NCBI GenBank assembly: GCA_964035545.1
Contig: OZ037766.1
Span: forward strand, 848,501 to 912,500
From: Bugula neritina
Taxonomy: Eukaryota; Bryozoa; Gymnolaemata; Cheilostomatida; Bugulidae
Direction of reading: 5' to 3'
Length of the DNA stretch: 64,000 nucleotides
Within the stretch, counting starts at the first letter, position 1. Each line of letters begins with the position of its first letter. Shown piece after piece: positions 22,001-34,674 of this stretch. The translations under genes were made by a program, and so were the position numbers. The notes beneath the pieces were generated by a model. It was not told where the DNA came from and made no database searches. It saw nothing but the letters and a program-made list of their open reading frames with translations.

Positions 22001-25000
22001 ACTGTTTATAGTGCAATGGCAAATTTTTCTAAAACAAGTTATGTAGATGACGCAATATAAAGCTACATATTTTAACTGGCTGTTACCGGAATGCTGTCCT
22101 AAAGTTAGGAGCCAATTAACTACATAATAATTGTAACCTTTCATTATAACAACTGTATTAATAGATATACATTTTACATATATATGTATATAATACTTGT
22201 AACAATATATTTCTATATGCAGGGTTCCCCAGGACAACCTGCCCCAGCTAGTCAAGCCAGAGCTGCAAGACCTGGACCACCTGTAAGTCCTGTCACTTTG
22301 AAATAGAAATGACAACTCCTAAGAACTTTCCCTACCAACCAATTATCTCTATCTGTAGATAGAATGCTAAGCTTTGTATCTATAATATATTAATAGAGAA
22401 TAATATATAATATACTATAGATAGTAATATATAATATACTATAGATAGTAATATATAATATTGATAGATAGTAATATATAATAATAGATAGTAATATATA
22501 ATATTATAGATAGTAATATATGATATTAGTAGATAGTAATATATAATATTAAAAGATAGTATTATATAATAATAATAGACAGCAATATATGATATTATAG
22601 AAAGTAATATAAAATAATAAATAGTACTATATAATATTAATAGATAATAATATATAATATAAGCAGATATAATGCACTAAAACTTTAGTTAGGATTTCCT
22701 CTATACATTGTAGGGAGAAAGAGGTTTGCCCGGAAGCCCTGGAATTCCAGGACCAGCTGGTTTGGTGGGCAGAGAAGGCAGACAAGGAGCACCAGGTCCT
22801 AAAGGAGATACCGGCTTACCTGGATCCGTGGGTAGACAGGGTGCTCGAGGATTTCAGGGAGCCTCTGGCCCACCGGTGAGTTTACTAGGAACACAGGCTA
22901 CACAGAGACTGTGGTAGTTGTCTGCACATGGCCTGGAGGTTATTTAATGAAAGTTCAGACAATATATAATATGTAACGGTTGTGTTTTGTTATTTTTAAC
23001 TTTTTCAAATGAGAAAAACTCGAGCAAATTTACATGGTGCGGCAATGTCAGAGTGACTGGTATTAAGTCTTGCTAATATTCAGTAGTGTGTGTAGCAGAG
23101 CTCCATGAATATTAGTACACGATACTCTATCTTTAGGGTATGCAAGGATCGAAGGGACAGCGCGGAGAGACTGGAGTTCAGGGAAACAGGGTAAGACTGC
23201 AGCAAATATTATGTACTTTTTAATTTGCTTATTTAGTCACTTCAATGCCTTGAAAACTTTGAGTATGTCATTATAAAAATCAGTTTCAAATTTTATATAA
23301 TAGTAACACTTTTTCTAATATATGGAAATGCTAATCTAGTGGGAAACCGGTTGTGTTTTACTCATGCTACAATGTATATGTTAACAGGGAGACAAGGGAC
23401 CAATCGGTAACCCTGGCATGCCAGGCATACAGGGTATTCAGGGAGACATGGGAAGAACCGGAGATAAAGGAGCTCAGGGAGATGCTGGTGTCGAGGTACG
23501 GAGTTTGAATCTCAACTCTAAACTATTAATAGCTTTAAGTTAAACATTTAAATCATATAAATAAATATTCAGCCATTATTTTGCTGCACCAAACTTACTA
23601 TAATATTCTTTTAGTAAATCTCATAATAAATAATTTAGCCAAGGTGCAAAAAAACTAGATTAAAAATGAAAGAGTTTGATTATCTAAAACAACTTTCATT
23701 ACTTCAAGATTTTCAAAAGCCTCTGAATATCTCGTATGATACAGAAATATCTTTTGTCAGGTCAGCAATTTTGTTATTTCCCAAAGATTTCTCTATTTTT
23801 CGGTCAGCAAAAATCATGAATGACAAATTGACATACAATTCACAATGTCTATGTTTATCTGCTAAATATATGGATTAAGAAATGTTAATCCAAGCAGATA
23901 TGAGTGTTAATTAAATCATAAGTATTGATAGTTGTATGAATTTATTCCCAATGGAGTTATATCCAGTCAGCTGTGTGTGTTAGATCAGACAGCATTCTAT
24001 ATTTATGAGTCATAACTTAATTATTTGCTGCCGTTACTACTCTTGGGCCTAAAGCTGCCACAACCATACAAATTTGGTGTCCAATAAGTTGTTTGCTCAA
24101 AATGTGAATGTTTAAGCATATGAAACACATTCTATAAGGATAAAGATCTACTATTATTAAAGTCTTATTGAAGTTCAATTCATACGCATATGTTCTCTAA
24201 TGTCAAGTTTTTAATACTAAATTTTAGAGCACTATAATAAAATGTAATATTAGGAACACATAAATTGCAACATTTAAGTCTTCTAATTGAATTTAATTGA
24301 ATTTATTTGAATTGAATTTAGAGTCAATCTTTTGTCTAAAATCTAAAAGATTTTAATAATAAAATAGTACTAGATTCCCTTCTCTACTGTATAAAGCCAC
24401 AATGCTGCAATTATAGAAATTAAACTGTTAATTGACTTGGCTGCTATAAATATGCGTTTCATTAGAAAGATGGAAATGGAAGAATATTTAGTTTAAGCAT
24501 CAGATATATTGTTGCCATGTAGGAATGTTGTTTACAATCAGCCTACTGAGCTGGGAGAGTTTTTATTCCAACAACTAAACTTTTAACTCTTTAATAATTT
24601 TCTGGGTGTGTAATACAATTTGGTTTGGGGCTGAGTTTGAATTTTTAAAGAATTGTTGGAACTACTTTATTTCCTATAACTATATCAAAAGTGTGCGATG
24701 GCTACATACACATGAAACTGAGACGTGTTATGAGTGTGGCACAATGATCTCTATATAATGCAGTGAGGCTGCACCTCTAGCAATACGAATAGAGGTCAAT
24801 TCTTCTGCAGACGATGACATCTCTTGAGTAACCATTCATTCAGATTTTTATCTAATCTCATTTTTGGCCTCAAATATTAATAAATGACATTCATTGCCAT
24901 TATTCAAACAGAGAGATGAATAATTACGCCGGGACAAACACTTCTGTTGTCAGCCGCTCTCCATTCTATTATGAAACTATGGTTATTGTTTGCTCATTTT

Positions 25001-28000
25001 ATGGATATTAATCTTGACCTGACTGCCCCACAATGCACTCCCCTCGCTTCTCGGCTTTACGCTCGTCAAACTCTATAAACAAACAAGGGAGCCAGTGCTC
25101 GAGTAATCGTGCTCACTCATTACACCATTCCTCCTAATAAACTCTTAAAAATAACTCTGAAATACGAGAAGTTGGGTGAATTTTGAGCGTGAGTCGGTAG
25201 TAGAAGATTGGTAGATGAAGAATTCTTCTTATTCAAACTTGTAATTCCATTCACAGAAATTATGAATTTGCTTTGCGAAGCCAATCCCACATTGTTTGGT
25301 AGGAGTTATGAAAAAGTTACATCGCATCCTAAAGTCGTGAGCAAATTCACTCCTTTGAAAAGACAAACAGCCTCGCCGACCAAGTTTAAGTTTTAATGCA
25401 ATTAATTGTGTCGTCTCTGAGCAGTGATTTATTGTCACACAGAAAGCAGCTGCGTCAGCGGCAGCCGCTGTCTACTCACCTGCCAATATATATGTTAAGT
25501 AATACTATGGTTTGTTTCAGGGACCACCCGGACCACCTGGAGCCAGCGTGAAGGGCGCCCAAGGAGCACCTGTAAGTCTTCTCGTCACATTAAATAAAAA
25601 AACAATTTAAAATTTCCAAAACCTTTTGAATGTGCCTACTGCTTAAAACAATGTACTATAATAAAATTATTTCAGGGCCCTATGGGACCAATCGGAGCAC
25701 CCGGGACACCAGGAGAAGCCGGCCCAATGGTGAGCATTCTTAATTTCTTTCTAATTTTAGTTATTCTGGTTGTAAATTATGTTGGCTAATCACTTTATTG
25801 ATTTATTCACTTTATTTCTTGCTTTCAACATTCCCTCTTTGATGTAAACTATTTCCCCCTCCACAAATATGCTCTGGGGTGAACCTCACAATATTCTGTG
25901 GAACGTGCTGCTGTTACTAACTAGCCAATGAAATGAATGAAGTCTTTTTCACATTAGAATGCACTCAATATGTGGAACAAAAATACGGAGTTGTATGGGA
26001 ACCGTGTCAGTTGCCTTCTATTAATCATAAATAACTTGTCAAGCATTGAGTCAAATCGCATCTAGCAGACGTAACAACTTTGTCTTGGATCAGTTAGCCA
26101 GTGAACAAATTAGACGAACTCATGACTTGAGAAATATGAGTGTCTGGTGTTGAGATGTGGATAGGAAGTCTTCTGCTTCTATGCTGCCTCTTGGAAGTCA
26201 TCACTTCTTCGTCGGTTGGATTTAACGAAGACTCTACACAGTACAATGGGAAGCCAACGAGGACTACGGCAGGCAGTAAGGCTAGACATTTGTGTAGGTT
26301 CCGGTGGGAGTGGGAGAGTATGATATACGGCGACCTATGTCTGCCCGCCAAAGCTTCATTGCGCTCTCGTAAAAAATCTTCTTCATTACTTCGACATAAA
26401 CATCGACATAAAAGTAAAGACTACAATGACGCTCCAAGTTCAAGGTCGTCACAATACAGCAGTGATCTCCTCAGCGAGGACGAGAAGTCAGTGCTGGGTC
26501 TACTAGGACCTCCTCAGTACCAAATGGACGCTCCAACGTACCTCTATAAAACAGTGAGTTCATGTTTTCTTAATGTTTGTTTGCAGGGCGCAACAGGATT
26601 ACCTGGAGCACAAGGTTCAATGGGTAAAACTGGAGATCCAGTAAGTTTGTGAACTTTAACTTATTTCCCTTCTTATATACGGGTGGTTAGGACACCCACC
26701 CGCTTTCAGTATGCTGTAGACTGTAGTTCCTTGCATGCCTACTCACAGCTAGGTTACTAGCAGCTGACTTTTGATGATGCAGGCAAAATATTTAACTTAC
26801 AGCTATCTTATGATTCAGAGTCAGCTGTTAAAGGCAGCATATTTAGTAATAGTTCACCCAACTAGTGAAGTAAAGTGAGCATTATTAAACAGCCAGCATC
26901 TGTTTGTATAGCAGAGAATATTATTCAATTAAGTTTTGTGAAACAATTAAATGGCAGGAAACAGCCCAAACTGTCTAGACGCTGAGCTGTGAGCAGAAGT
27001 CTCTGAATTGTATATTTGCTCAAAGCCGTAACAATGTAATCAGATTTGGAAGTACTCCCTAATATATAGGAGCAAATCTCCTGCATGTGAACAACTAAGC
27101 AAACACCCTTGTGTTTATTTATTCCAAGTCATCTCAGCAAGGGGGTATTACGGCCCCTGTGGCCCCTCATGAATATTCAGCCATTGTTACAGTTAATTAT
27201 GTAGCATGGCATCTATTTACCTTTCCTTATCACCAGCTTTCCGGTTGTTTGGATGTTTGTCTAACCTTACCTGTTGAAATAGCTCCGTTAATCTCACTAT
27301 TTCTCTTCTTGTTGGAGAAATTTTCATCTCTCTTTACACGATAGATGAATTAGTTATTCAAGTGCAGTCAGACAAAATGTTGCCTAGCATCATGTCTAAT
27401 TATATAAGCCACGAAATCTGCGTTTTTTCAATCAATTGTTTCTGGTTCACCCTCCTTGCTGAAACAATGTCCAACTTGTTAGTCTGTCAAATTGTATGTA
27501 AAATGTACTTGGTGGGGTGCGAGTCAACTTTCACCCCAATATAACATAGTTTACACTAAAACTAAGGCTATCTTATTAGAGGCAGGTCTCATCATTGTGA
27601 TCTCGTAGATATGTTAGAATTCAACCTTTCATCTCACTACACTATTCCATGTAAATATATTTCTTCTTACTAAATATTCACCTCTTAAGAATATCTCTAT
27701 TTTATTTACTCTGTCAAGTGTGAAATGCAGTACGTCATGCTGTCATATTACTGCTGCCTATGCTGACCTTGAGTGAAAGGTATGCTGCCATAGAACATGC
27801 AATCAAATCTCTCTCTACAGCTACACACCTCATAAACATCTTCAACAGTTTGTAGTTTCGGTTCAGCTGAAGGCATTGTAGTAGCTGTAGATATCAAGCT
27901 GTATAGAGTAATAATTAATAAACATAAGTTATGACAAGTAATAGATGTACTAGCAGCATGTACTGATTCAGTAATATATGAGTAAATGCAGCTCAACTAG

Positions 28001-31000
28001 TTGTGTTTATTTCCTATGAAAGTAACACATCGAAATGAAAACAATAAGTTTTTATTCTACCAAGTTTTTATGATAAACTCAGTTATCTAAACTCCAAGTC
28101 AGTTTCTGAAATTTACGGCTCAAAGAATAGTACTACTTCCTTTGATGTTTCTAAATATAGATTCAAATTATGCCATCTTAGATAACCCATTTTATTCGCT
28201 TCTCATGCTGTGAAAGTTGATACTGCATCACCGCATTTTATACTAATTAAAATCTGGGGCCTGGAGTACTGCTGCTAGGCTGATGTGACTTGTGTATTAC
28301 TACATCTCTATACACATACTACGTATAATATAGGATACCTCAATATACTCAATACAAGAGAGCAATATCATAGCATGTTTAGTGGCATGTTTCACTAACA
28401 ATTCAGTTTTACAACTTTGTACAAACGTGTACTAATACTAATGTGTTTTACTCATTCCCTTTGAGTATTTACTAAATTTTCACACCCGCACTTAGGTATT
28501 ACACTTCTTCGTATGTCATAAAGTTAATATCCCCCTCTATCTAACAAACAGGAGCTGTGATATATTTTATATTGTACTTTGTCTACCGTGTAACTTGTCA
28601 GTGTTGCTAGTTCAGTTGTTCTACTCCTAAGTGAGAATATAGCAGACGAGTTGTTGTTCAGTGACTGACAGTAGAGTAACTAACAGACAGTGGGACTCAT
28701 AGATATAACTCACAGATAGCCTGAGTACCATGTAGTAGCCTGTTGACCATGTAGTAACCTGTTGACCTTGTGTTGTGTTGCTTTAGGGTATGCCCGGCTT
28801 CCAGGGACCCCGCGGAGAAACCGGACTGATAGGACCACAGGTAAACTTCACCAACACTGACATTCTTTCAGCTTTACCTGTTTATTTGACAGAAGTCGTT
28901 TGATCAAACCCAAATTTCAAATATTTGCTAATTTTAGTTTTTGTCTTTTAACAGTAGTCATCCCAAATAGTAACTAATTAATACTACATAATGTTTAGAA
29001 ATTATGAGTAACTATTATGGTCCCTATAATATGTTAAATCAATTGGTTAATACAATTCTAATAGTTTCATCACGTGAAACTCAAATAATTATGCCAACAT
29101 AATTCAAGAAGGCAATCGTTTATAATTAAGAAATGTTAAATAAAGCTCTATTGTACCTCTAACTTTATTTAATTTTAAGTTTATAATAATTATAATCAAT
29201 TGAATATACCCTTTAAACTGCCCTTTAAACTACCATTAACCAATTACTCTAAGAATAGATTAACATTTGTATCAATTTACATTGATTTTCCATTTATAAT
29301 GAACTATCATTTATTGTTTTCAACTAGGAAATAGTTTGTGGTTAGTAGACTATAAGATAGCATCTCAAGCTTTTCCATTTCTGCATTGTTTTGAGCCCTT
29401 ACAAGTTGGGACAATGGAGCATTTGCACCTTTCAGTTGGTGCAGCAACCACCACTTGTACTCAACTTTGTTTTATCTCCTTTTAAATCTCTCGTTGATCT
29501 CAGTCGTGTGCCATTGAGCTCTACTGTCTGTCTGTTATGTGTAGGGAGAGAAAGGTGACAAGGGAGATGATGGAGATCGTGGACTGCCCGGTAGAACTGT
29601 AAGTCATTTCAACTCTGAAACACAAAAAGCCAGACACAGCAGCAGCTGGTGAAGTTTTCTTAAGTCTTTCATTTGTTTACAAAATTTGTGTGGTTTCTGT
29701 TTTCAGGGACGCGTCGGACCAACTGGAATTCCTGGTATTCCAGGTTTAGATGGTGACAGAGTAAGTTATATAGATATCTGTTTATTTGCCATCACAACAA
29801 TAAGAAATCAGTTGGAGAGGAAATTCTTCCAAGTTTCATATATATTTTTTTATTTCAACCATAAAAGATGAACAACATTATTTTACTTTTTCTAGCAAAA
29901 TAATAATTCTATCAGCATTTACCTGCTCTCATTTCTATCTTTCTTTCAATTACCCATATTGTTTATCAAATTTTTAAGTTTAAAGTTCAAGTAAAAAGTT
30001 TAAATGCATATACTTATGCTTCCAAAAAACTGTTAATAATATGTGATATGGTGTGTATTAAGTTATACAGATTAGAAAATATTACACTTTATATTAAAGT
30101 ATAATCATATTGTATTATATTGCTATAGAATACAATATAGTACAATGTTCTCGTAATATGTGTTATATTGTATTGTTTTGTATGATAACAGGGAGAACAG
30201 GGTGTAGCCGGTAACCCCGGAATGGTGGGTCCACCAGGTAAGGATGGTACTAACGGACCAATGGGAATGCCCGGACCACCCGGCTTCCAGGGACCTCGCG
30301 GAGAGGAAGGAGCTACTGGCCCTCAGGTACGTTACCAGCTACAGTAACCTTGACCTCTGTTCTTCTAATAACAAGTTAACACGACATCTAGCGGGACGCG
30401 TTACGCCCTCCCGTCTAGAGTATTACTCAGTATCATAGAACCAGACTGCACTGCGTCTTTCTGTTATTTAGCTTTACTTTACATGTTTTAGGGACCACCC
30501 GGGCCACCAGGACCCCCAGCCATAGTAAGTACACACACTTGATTAGAACTCAAGCTATTTGTACTACCAGAATATTTCTCTTTGTGTTGTCATCACTTTG
30601 AATAAGTTAGTGTATGCAGATTCTGTGTTGTTTTAGTTGACCGAAGGAGGACAGCTTATTGAAGGACCAATGGGCCCTCAGGGACCAACTGGACCCCGCG
30701 GACCCACTGGAATGGTGAGTTGACCCTTTGAACTTCCAATCAGAGCAATCTCTTTTTCATAACTTAGTAGAGTATAATATGAAAATGTTGCAATGTTCAT
30801 GTTTCTTTCATCAATCAAAATACAGAACACTAGTATTGCTAATATTATGGTGTTTATACAATATTTTGCAATACATTACAATACTTTGCAATTCCTGTCA
30901 TGTTCCGAAGTTGCTAACAATGTCCTTGAACTTGCTGTATAGAACGGAGAGAGAGGACCTTCTGGTATGAGAGGTATGCCTGGACCAACTGGTGCTTCTG

Positions 31001-34000
31001 GAGTCAATGGTATGCCCGGCCCACCCGGACCTTCAGGTCAGAGAGGTTTCCCCGGACAAGCCGGACCTCCCGGACTACCAGGTTTACCAGTAAGTAGTTT
31101 CTCTCAAAGTTAATAAACTTTTATAGAAAAATTCAATTCAAAACATAATTGAGTAGCGAGTATTGTAAAGAACAATACTAAGTGTTGGTGTTAATTGAAT
31201 TAACAGTTTGTTTATGTTACGTAAACATTGTCAATAGCCTCTACCCTTTCTACAAACAAGAATGCGTTGAGTGCAGAAATAAACGGCAGCAAGTCAGCGG
31301 TATCAGTGCACACACTAGATGTATTTCCTAATCCAGACAGCGCTGTCAACATTACAGCTGCCAACAATTGCTTGTTGTTCGCATAATGATAGCAATATTC
31401 TCCATACAACAATCTGATGAACACACACCTTGTGAAGCTGTCAGATTACACACACCTTGAGAGGCATGTCACTCACACACCTTGTAATCCTGTCACCTGT
31501 GGACAACATGTCAAAGTACAATGGGTTTACCCTAAACGCACAGTCCACATGATTACATGATCAGAGGGTGCTAGAGTGCACCTATATTGATCCCTAATTC
31601 AGTCTCAGTCAATGAAACAGCAGCTGTAGTCTACTATCTGAGATGCCATGAGTAATTATTCTTGCATCAACACCTTTGCCTATTGTTATCCCTCTGGTGT
31701 TTTGTGTCTATGAAAGTTATAACTTTAATTGTGGATCCAACATCTAAGTAGCATAAGGTCTACCTAAACCAGGTGGTCTAATAAATTGTGTTAAATTATA
31801 TTTGGTAAGACTCTATTGTACACATTGTGGAATGTAGGCACTATATATAATACTAAATGAGATGCTACTACAGTAATGTTACTAGCTCTATTATACTACA
31901 CAGTCAATAATATTTCACTCAAATATCTTTTCCTATCATTCTTTGCAGGCTGAGGTATAATTTTGTATTCCCCTTCAACTCGTGCATGTCTTAGAGTTTA
32001 GAAGTTAATTTACTCAACATACGCATGTATTACCAGTATAATAGTTTATTTATTTTATTACATTTATACTCTGCTTTAGTCTAGTGAACCTCTTTCTTGC
32101 TTCTTTCCAAATTTCCGTAGGGTAACTTGTTTTCGTAATTACCACAAAAATAAATTTCAACAAAAAAAGATCAGTAATTGGAAATCTGCATCTCAAGTTT
32201 ATTTTATGTTCAGCTTAAAAATAGATGTGGTAAAATTTATCAAAAACTAATAATAGCTGTGATAGTCTAAAAACCCATTTTTCTAGAGTTAATTTTAATT
32301 GTTACCCCACCACATTTAAAGCCATAGCGTTGGCACATTCTATTCAACTTTGAGTACAAGTTAAATAAATGTTATTCCAAGTTGAACAAGTCTTTTATTA
32401 ACAATGTTACTAATTAGTAGGTCTAATTACTGTGTAGACTAATATATCCTTTGCTATTTATACCTATCTCTTTCCATTCTATTCTGGCTGACTAAATTAT
32501 GCCCATCAATCTATTATTATACTGTTGAATGTATTTGTTTGTATTATCCTCAACAATAATTGTAGGGAGAGGCTGTTTCAGTTAACGAAGTAAGATCTAT
32601 TTGTGCCAAGGTGCTCAGAGGTGCGTATTTTCCATATTTAGGGGGTGAACCGATGCAATAGTGATGCTAGGTGATGCTAAATAATTTTAAATTACTTTAC
32701 CTTAACATAGGATTGTAATAGGTCAGCAGTATACTATTATACAATTCAGTTTTAATGCCATAATGATTTTAGGTGCTGTTTTTCTTACGCCCCCTACGTA
32801 TGTACCAGTTTCCTTTCATCCACCCCTTACTACAGGGAGTTGATTTTCTTGTGGTCTGTTTGTTTTCAAATTAATTAGTAACTGGATATATCATTATCTT
32901 AAGTGGAGCCTGTCTTCGGTCTTCTTCATCAATATGTTGTATTTATGGGTGTTTGTTGTTTAATTAATTACTTCTTTAACTCATAACTTATAACAACAGC
33001 CACAAATATCAGCCATTACACATCTGCGGTTCTAATAAATACAATAATTACTTAAACTGAGAAATGAAAACAGACAGTGGCTTATAAACTCTTGAGGCAG
33101 CCAGCTAATCAAGAGGTATATAACTTTAATTGGTGTATAGAGGTAATTAGTGGGCCTCTTTATTTTAAGGACTAAAGCTGCATTCAAGATTAATACAATA
33201 ACAAAGTTCAAGTCAAAACAACAATTATTAACACAAGTTTGATGTAATTAATTACCATAATTCTTTGTACAAGTCATTTGCTAGACTTGTCTCCCCTACA
33301 CATGTCATATTTGTGGGCACCTGCAATGCTAGCTGCACTCAATCACCTGCCCTTGGATGTCATTAGCCCTTTCCAGTTGCTCACTCATTACTCTGTATTG
33401 ATTACTCATTTCTATTGAGTTGAATCACTTCTTTAGACTCAGGGGTGGTCTGCTATGTGCTCGCTGAGAGAAAATACAATGCCGTGTTTATTATTAACAT
33501 TGCTGTTTCATTCCAACGAATTGCCATTATTGTTAACAAATTTACTTTAGATTAACATGATATAAGTGGGCTCAAACAAAATATTGCTGGAAATAAATAG
33601 AAAACTTGTCAACAGTAGAACTTGGAGAGAACCCAATATGAACAGCAGTGCAATGTTGCTGAAACAGTAAATGTTCAAGACTTTTAAGATGATTCCACTA
33701 ACTATTCATCAACCAACATGTCTTGTGATATTTTCCCGCTAGACACTCTAATTTATTCTGTCTGATTGTAGAACAAATTGAAGACTTGACAGCCAGACTA
33801 CAAGGTCCACAAGGTCCACCTGGAGCTGGATATCCTGGTGCTCCTGGAGATCCTGGACCGCAAGGTGCTCAGGGTAAGTCAACAAGACCTGCTATATAGG
33901 ACTATACAGGATATAGTATTTCCATGTTGGTAGGAATTGTCTGTCCTATTCTACCCCACCTATAACTACATGCATACATGTGTAACTCAACATAATATTT

Positions 34001-34602
34001 TACCTGCTTTGCATATTTCTATAACTATAATTATGTGCTACATAATATTATTTATTAATTATGTTTTTAGGTGAGAAAGGTGACCGCGGGTTGCCTGGAG
34101 AGATGGGATTCATGGGAATGCCTGGAGTACCTGGACCTCAAGGTAAATCCGGTTTGAAGGGAGATCCCGGCGAGAGAGGACCACAAGGAGCAGAAGGAGT
34201 TGGTAAAGATGGCCCAGTTGGTCCACCTGGACCCCAGGGAGCCCAGGGTCCACCTGGTATTGGCCTACCTGGCCCTCAGGGAGATCTTGGACCACGAGGC
34301 ATGACCGGAGCTCCCGGACCAATAGGCATGAGAGGTCTACAAGGTCAGCTTGCTGTCGGATGTCTTTGCAGATCTGATCTGATATTTTGCTGTTATCATT
34401 TTCATTAAGATTTACTATTTTCACAAATTATTCAATTATAAAGGTTCATCAGCTGTTGAAGTTGTTGCCTTAGTGGAGTAGCTTATTGAGTTGATCCACT
34501 ATGACTGTCTGTTGGATTTTTTCAGGACCTCCTGGATATTGCGCAAGCTGCAGTGGCGGATCTGCCCCCCAGGCCCCCATCAGTGACGGACCAAAAGGCT
34601 AA
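16062..34602 (+). CDS. COL9A1: Type IX collagen alpha-1-like FACIT chain, 27 exons
   Basis: Exons: 16062-16146, 16507-16575, 17139-17277, 18939-19167, 19558-19731, 19926-20078, 20393-20653, 21147-21323, 21789-21905, 22223-22282, 22714-22875, 23137-23190, 23388-23495, 25521-25571, 25676-25729, 26587-26640, 28787-28840, 29545-29598, 29707-29760, 30192-30326, 30492-30524, 30637-30714, 30943-31089, 32566-32620, 33772-33873, 34071-34343, 34526-34602; 1002 aa. Signal peptide, then a thrombospondin-N/LamG domain (about 39-255; Cys39, 198, 242, 252; [10 protein letters not shown] and ETCNELP match vertebrate NC4). Triple helix starts at Gly275. Interruptions: about 474-485 (NC3-like, no Cys), 759-769, and 837-863 ([20 protein letters not shown], matching NC2, Cys847). 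It ends GPPGYCASC, matching the vertebrate GFCEPASC end. No fibrillar C-propeptide. Many collagenous exons are 54, 108 or 162 bp. It should trimerise and decorate fibrils in extracellular matrix. Long introns such as 23496-25520, 31090-32565 and 32621-33771 show no other gene. Confidence 0.93.
17278..17365. repeat. 26-bp repeat, about 3.4 copies, repeating a COL9A1-like 5' splice site
   Basis: Unit GTAATATATACGTCTGCTAT plus ATACAG. The first copy starts exactly at the donor after 17277, so AG|GTAATA recurs at each copy boundary. Confidence 0.9.
18582..18942. repeat. 26-bp repeat, 14 copies, repeating a COL9A1-like 3' splice site
   Basis: Unit CACATCTGTTGACAGTACCT plus ATTATT. The last copy supplies the acceptor CTGTTGACAG|CACC of the exon at 18939. 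The four copies nearest the exon share its first bases CACC, whereas more distant copies read TACC. Confidence 0.93.
19325..19430. repeat. 16-bp repeat (GAGTCAACTCTTAACT)
   Basis: About six head-to-tail copies with CTCTT, CTGTT and CTTTT variants, in the intron between 19167 and 19558, about 130 nt from the acceptor. Confidence 0.85.
22380..22680. repeat. Imperfect AT-rich repeat (GATAGTAATATATAATATTA)
   Basis: Ten or more degenerate copies of about 20-25 bp, ending about 35 nt upstream of the collagen exon at 22714. Confidence 0.7.
26122..26153 (+). promoter_or_regulatory. Two minimal upstream ORFs before the alternative start codon
   Basis: ATG ACT TGA starts at 26122 and ATG AGT GTC TGG TGT TGA occupies 26136-26153. 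The second stops one base before the main ATG at 26155. If the transcript starts upstream, both could limit or re-route initiation. Confidence 0.35.
26155..26553 (+). CDS. COL9A1: Probable alternative first coding exon of the COL9A1-like gene (short isoform)
   Basis: Inside intron 15 the frame is closed by TGA at 26137, then ATG at 26155 opens a hydrophobic signal peptide ([19 protein letters not shown]). About 110 residues follow with two Cys and a basic cluster ([19 protein letters not shown]), then an acidic stretch and [10 protein letters not shown]. The frame runs in phase 0 into the 54-bp Gly-X-Y exon at 26587, either across a donor-like GTGAGT at 26554 or by reading through the 33 nt between. 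The product would be 504 aa (spliced) or 515 aa (read-through), lacking the LamG domain and the first part of the triple helix. Vertebrate COL9A1 is known to make a short form from an internal promoter that omits NC4. A weak TATA-like CATAAATAA lies at 26026-26034. Use of the promoter is inferred. Confidence 0.6.
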
Positions 34603-34668
34603 ATAATCAGACAATAGTAACTGCAATACCTTAAATTTTAATGTAAATTACCGAATAATAGAAAGTTG

Positions 34669-34674
34669 AATAAA
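34669..34674 (+). terminator. Poly(A) signal AATAAA of the COL9A1-like gene
   Basis: AATAAA 67 nt after the TAA stop at 34600-34602, inside GTTGAATAAAGGTTTT. Confidence 0.7.
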
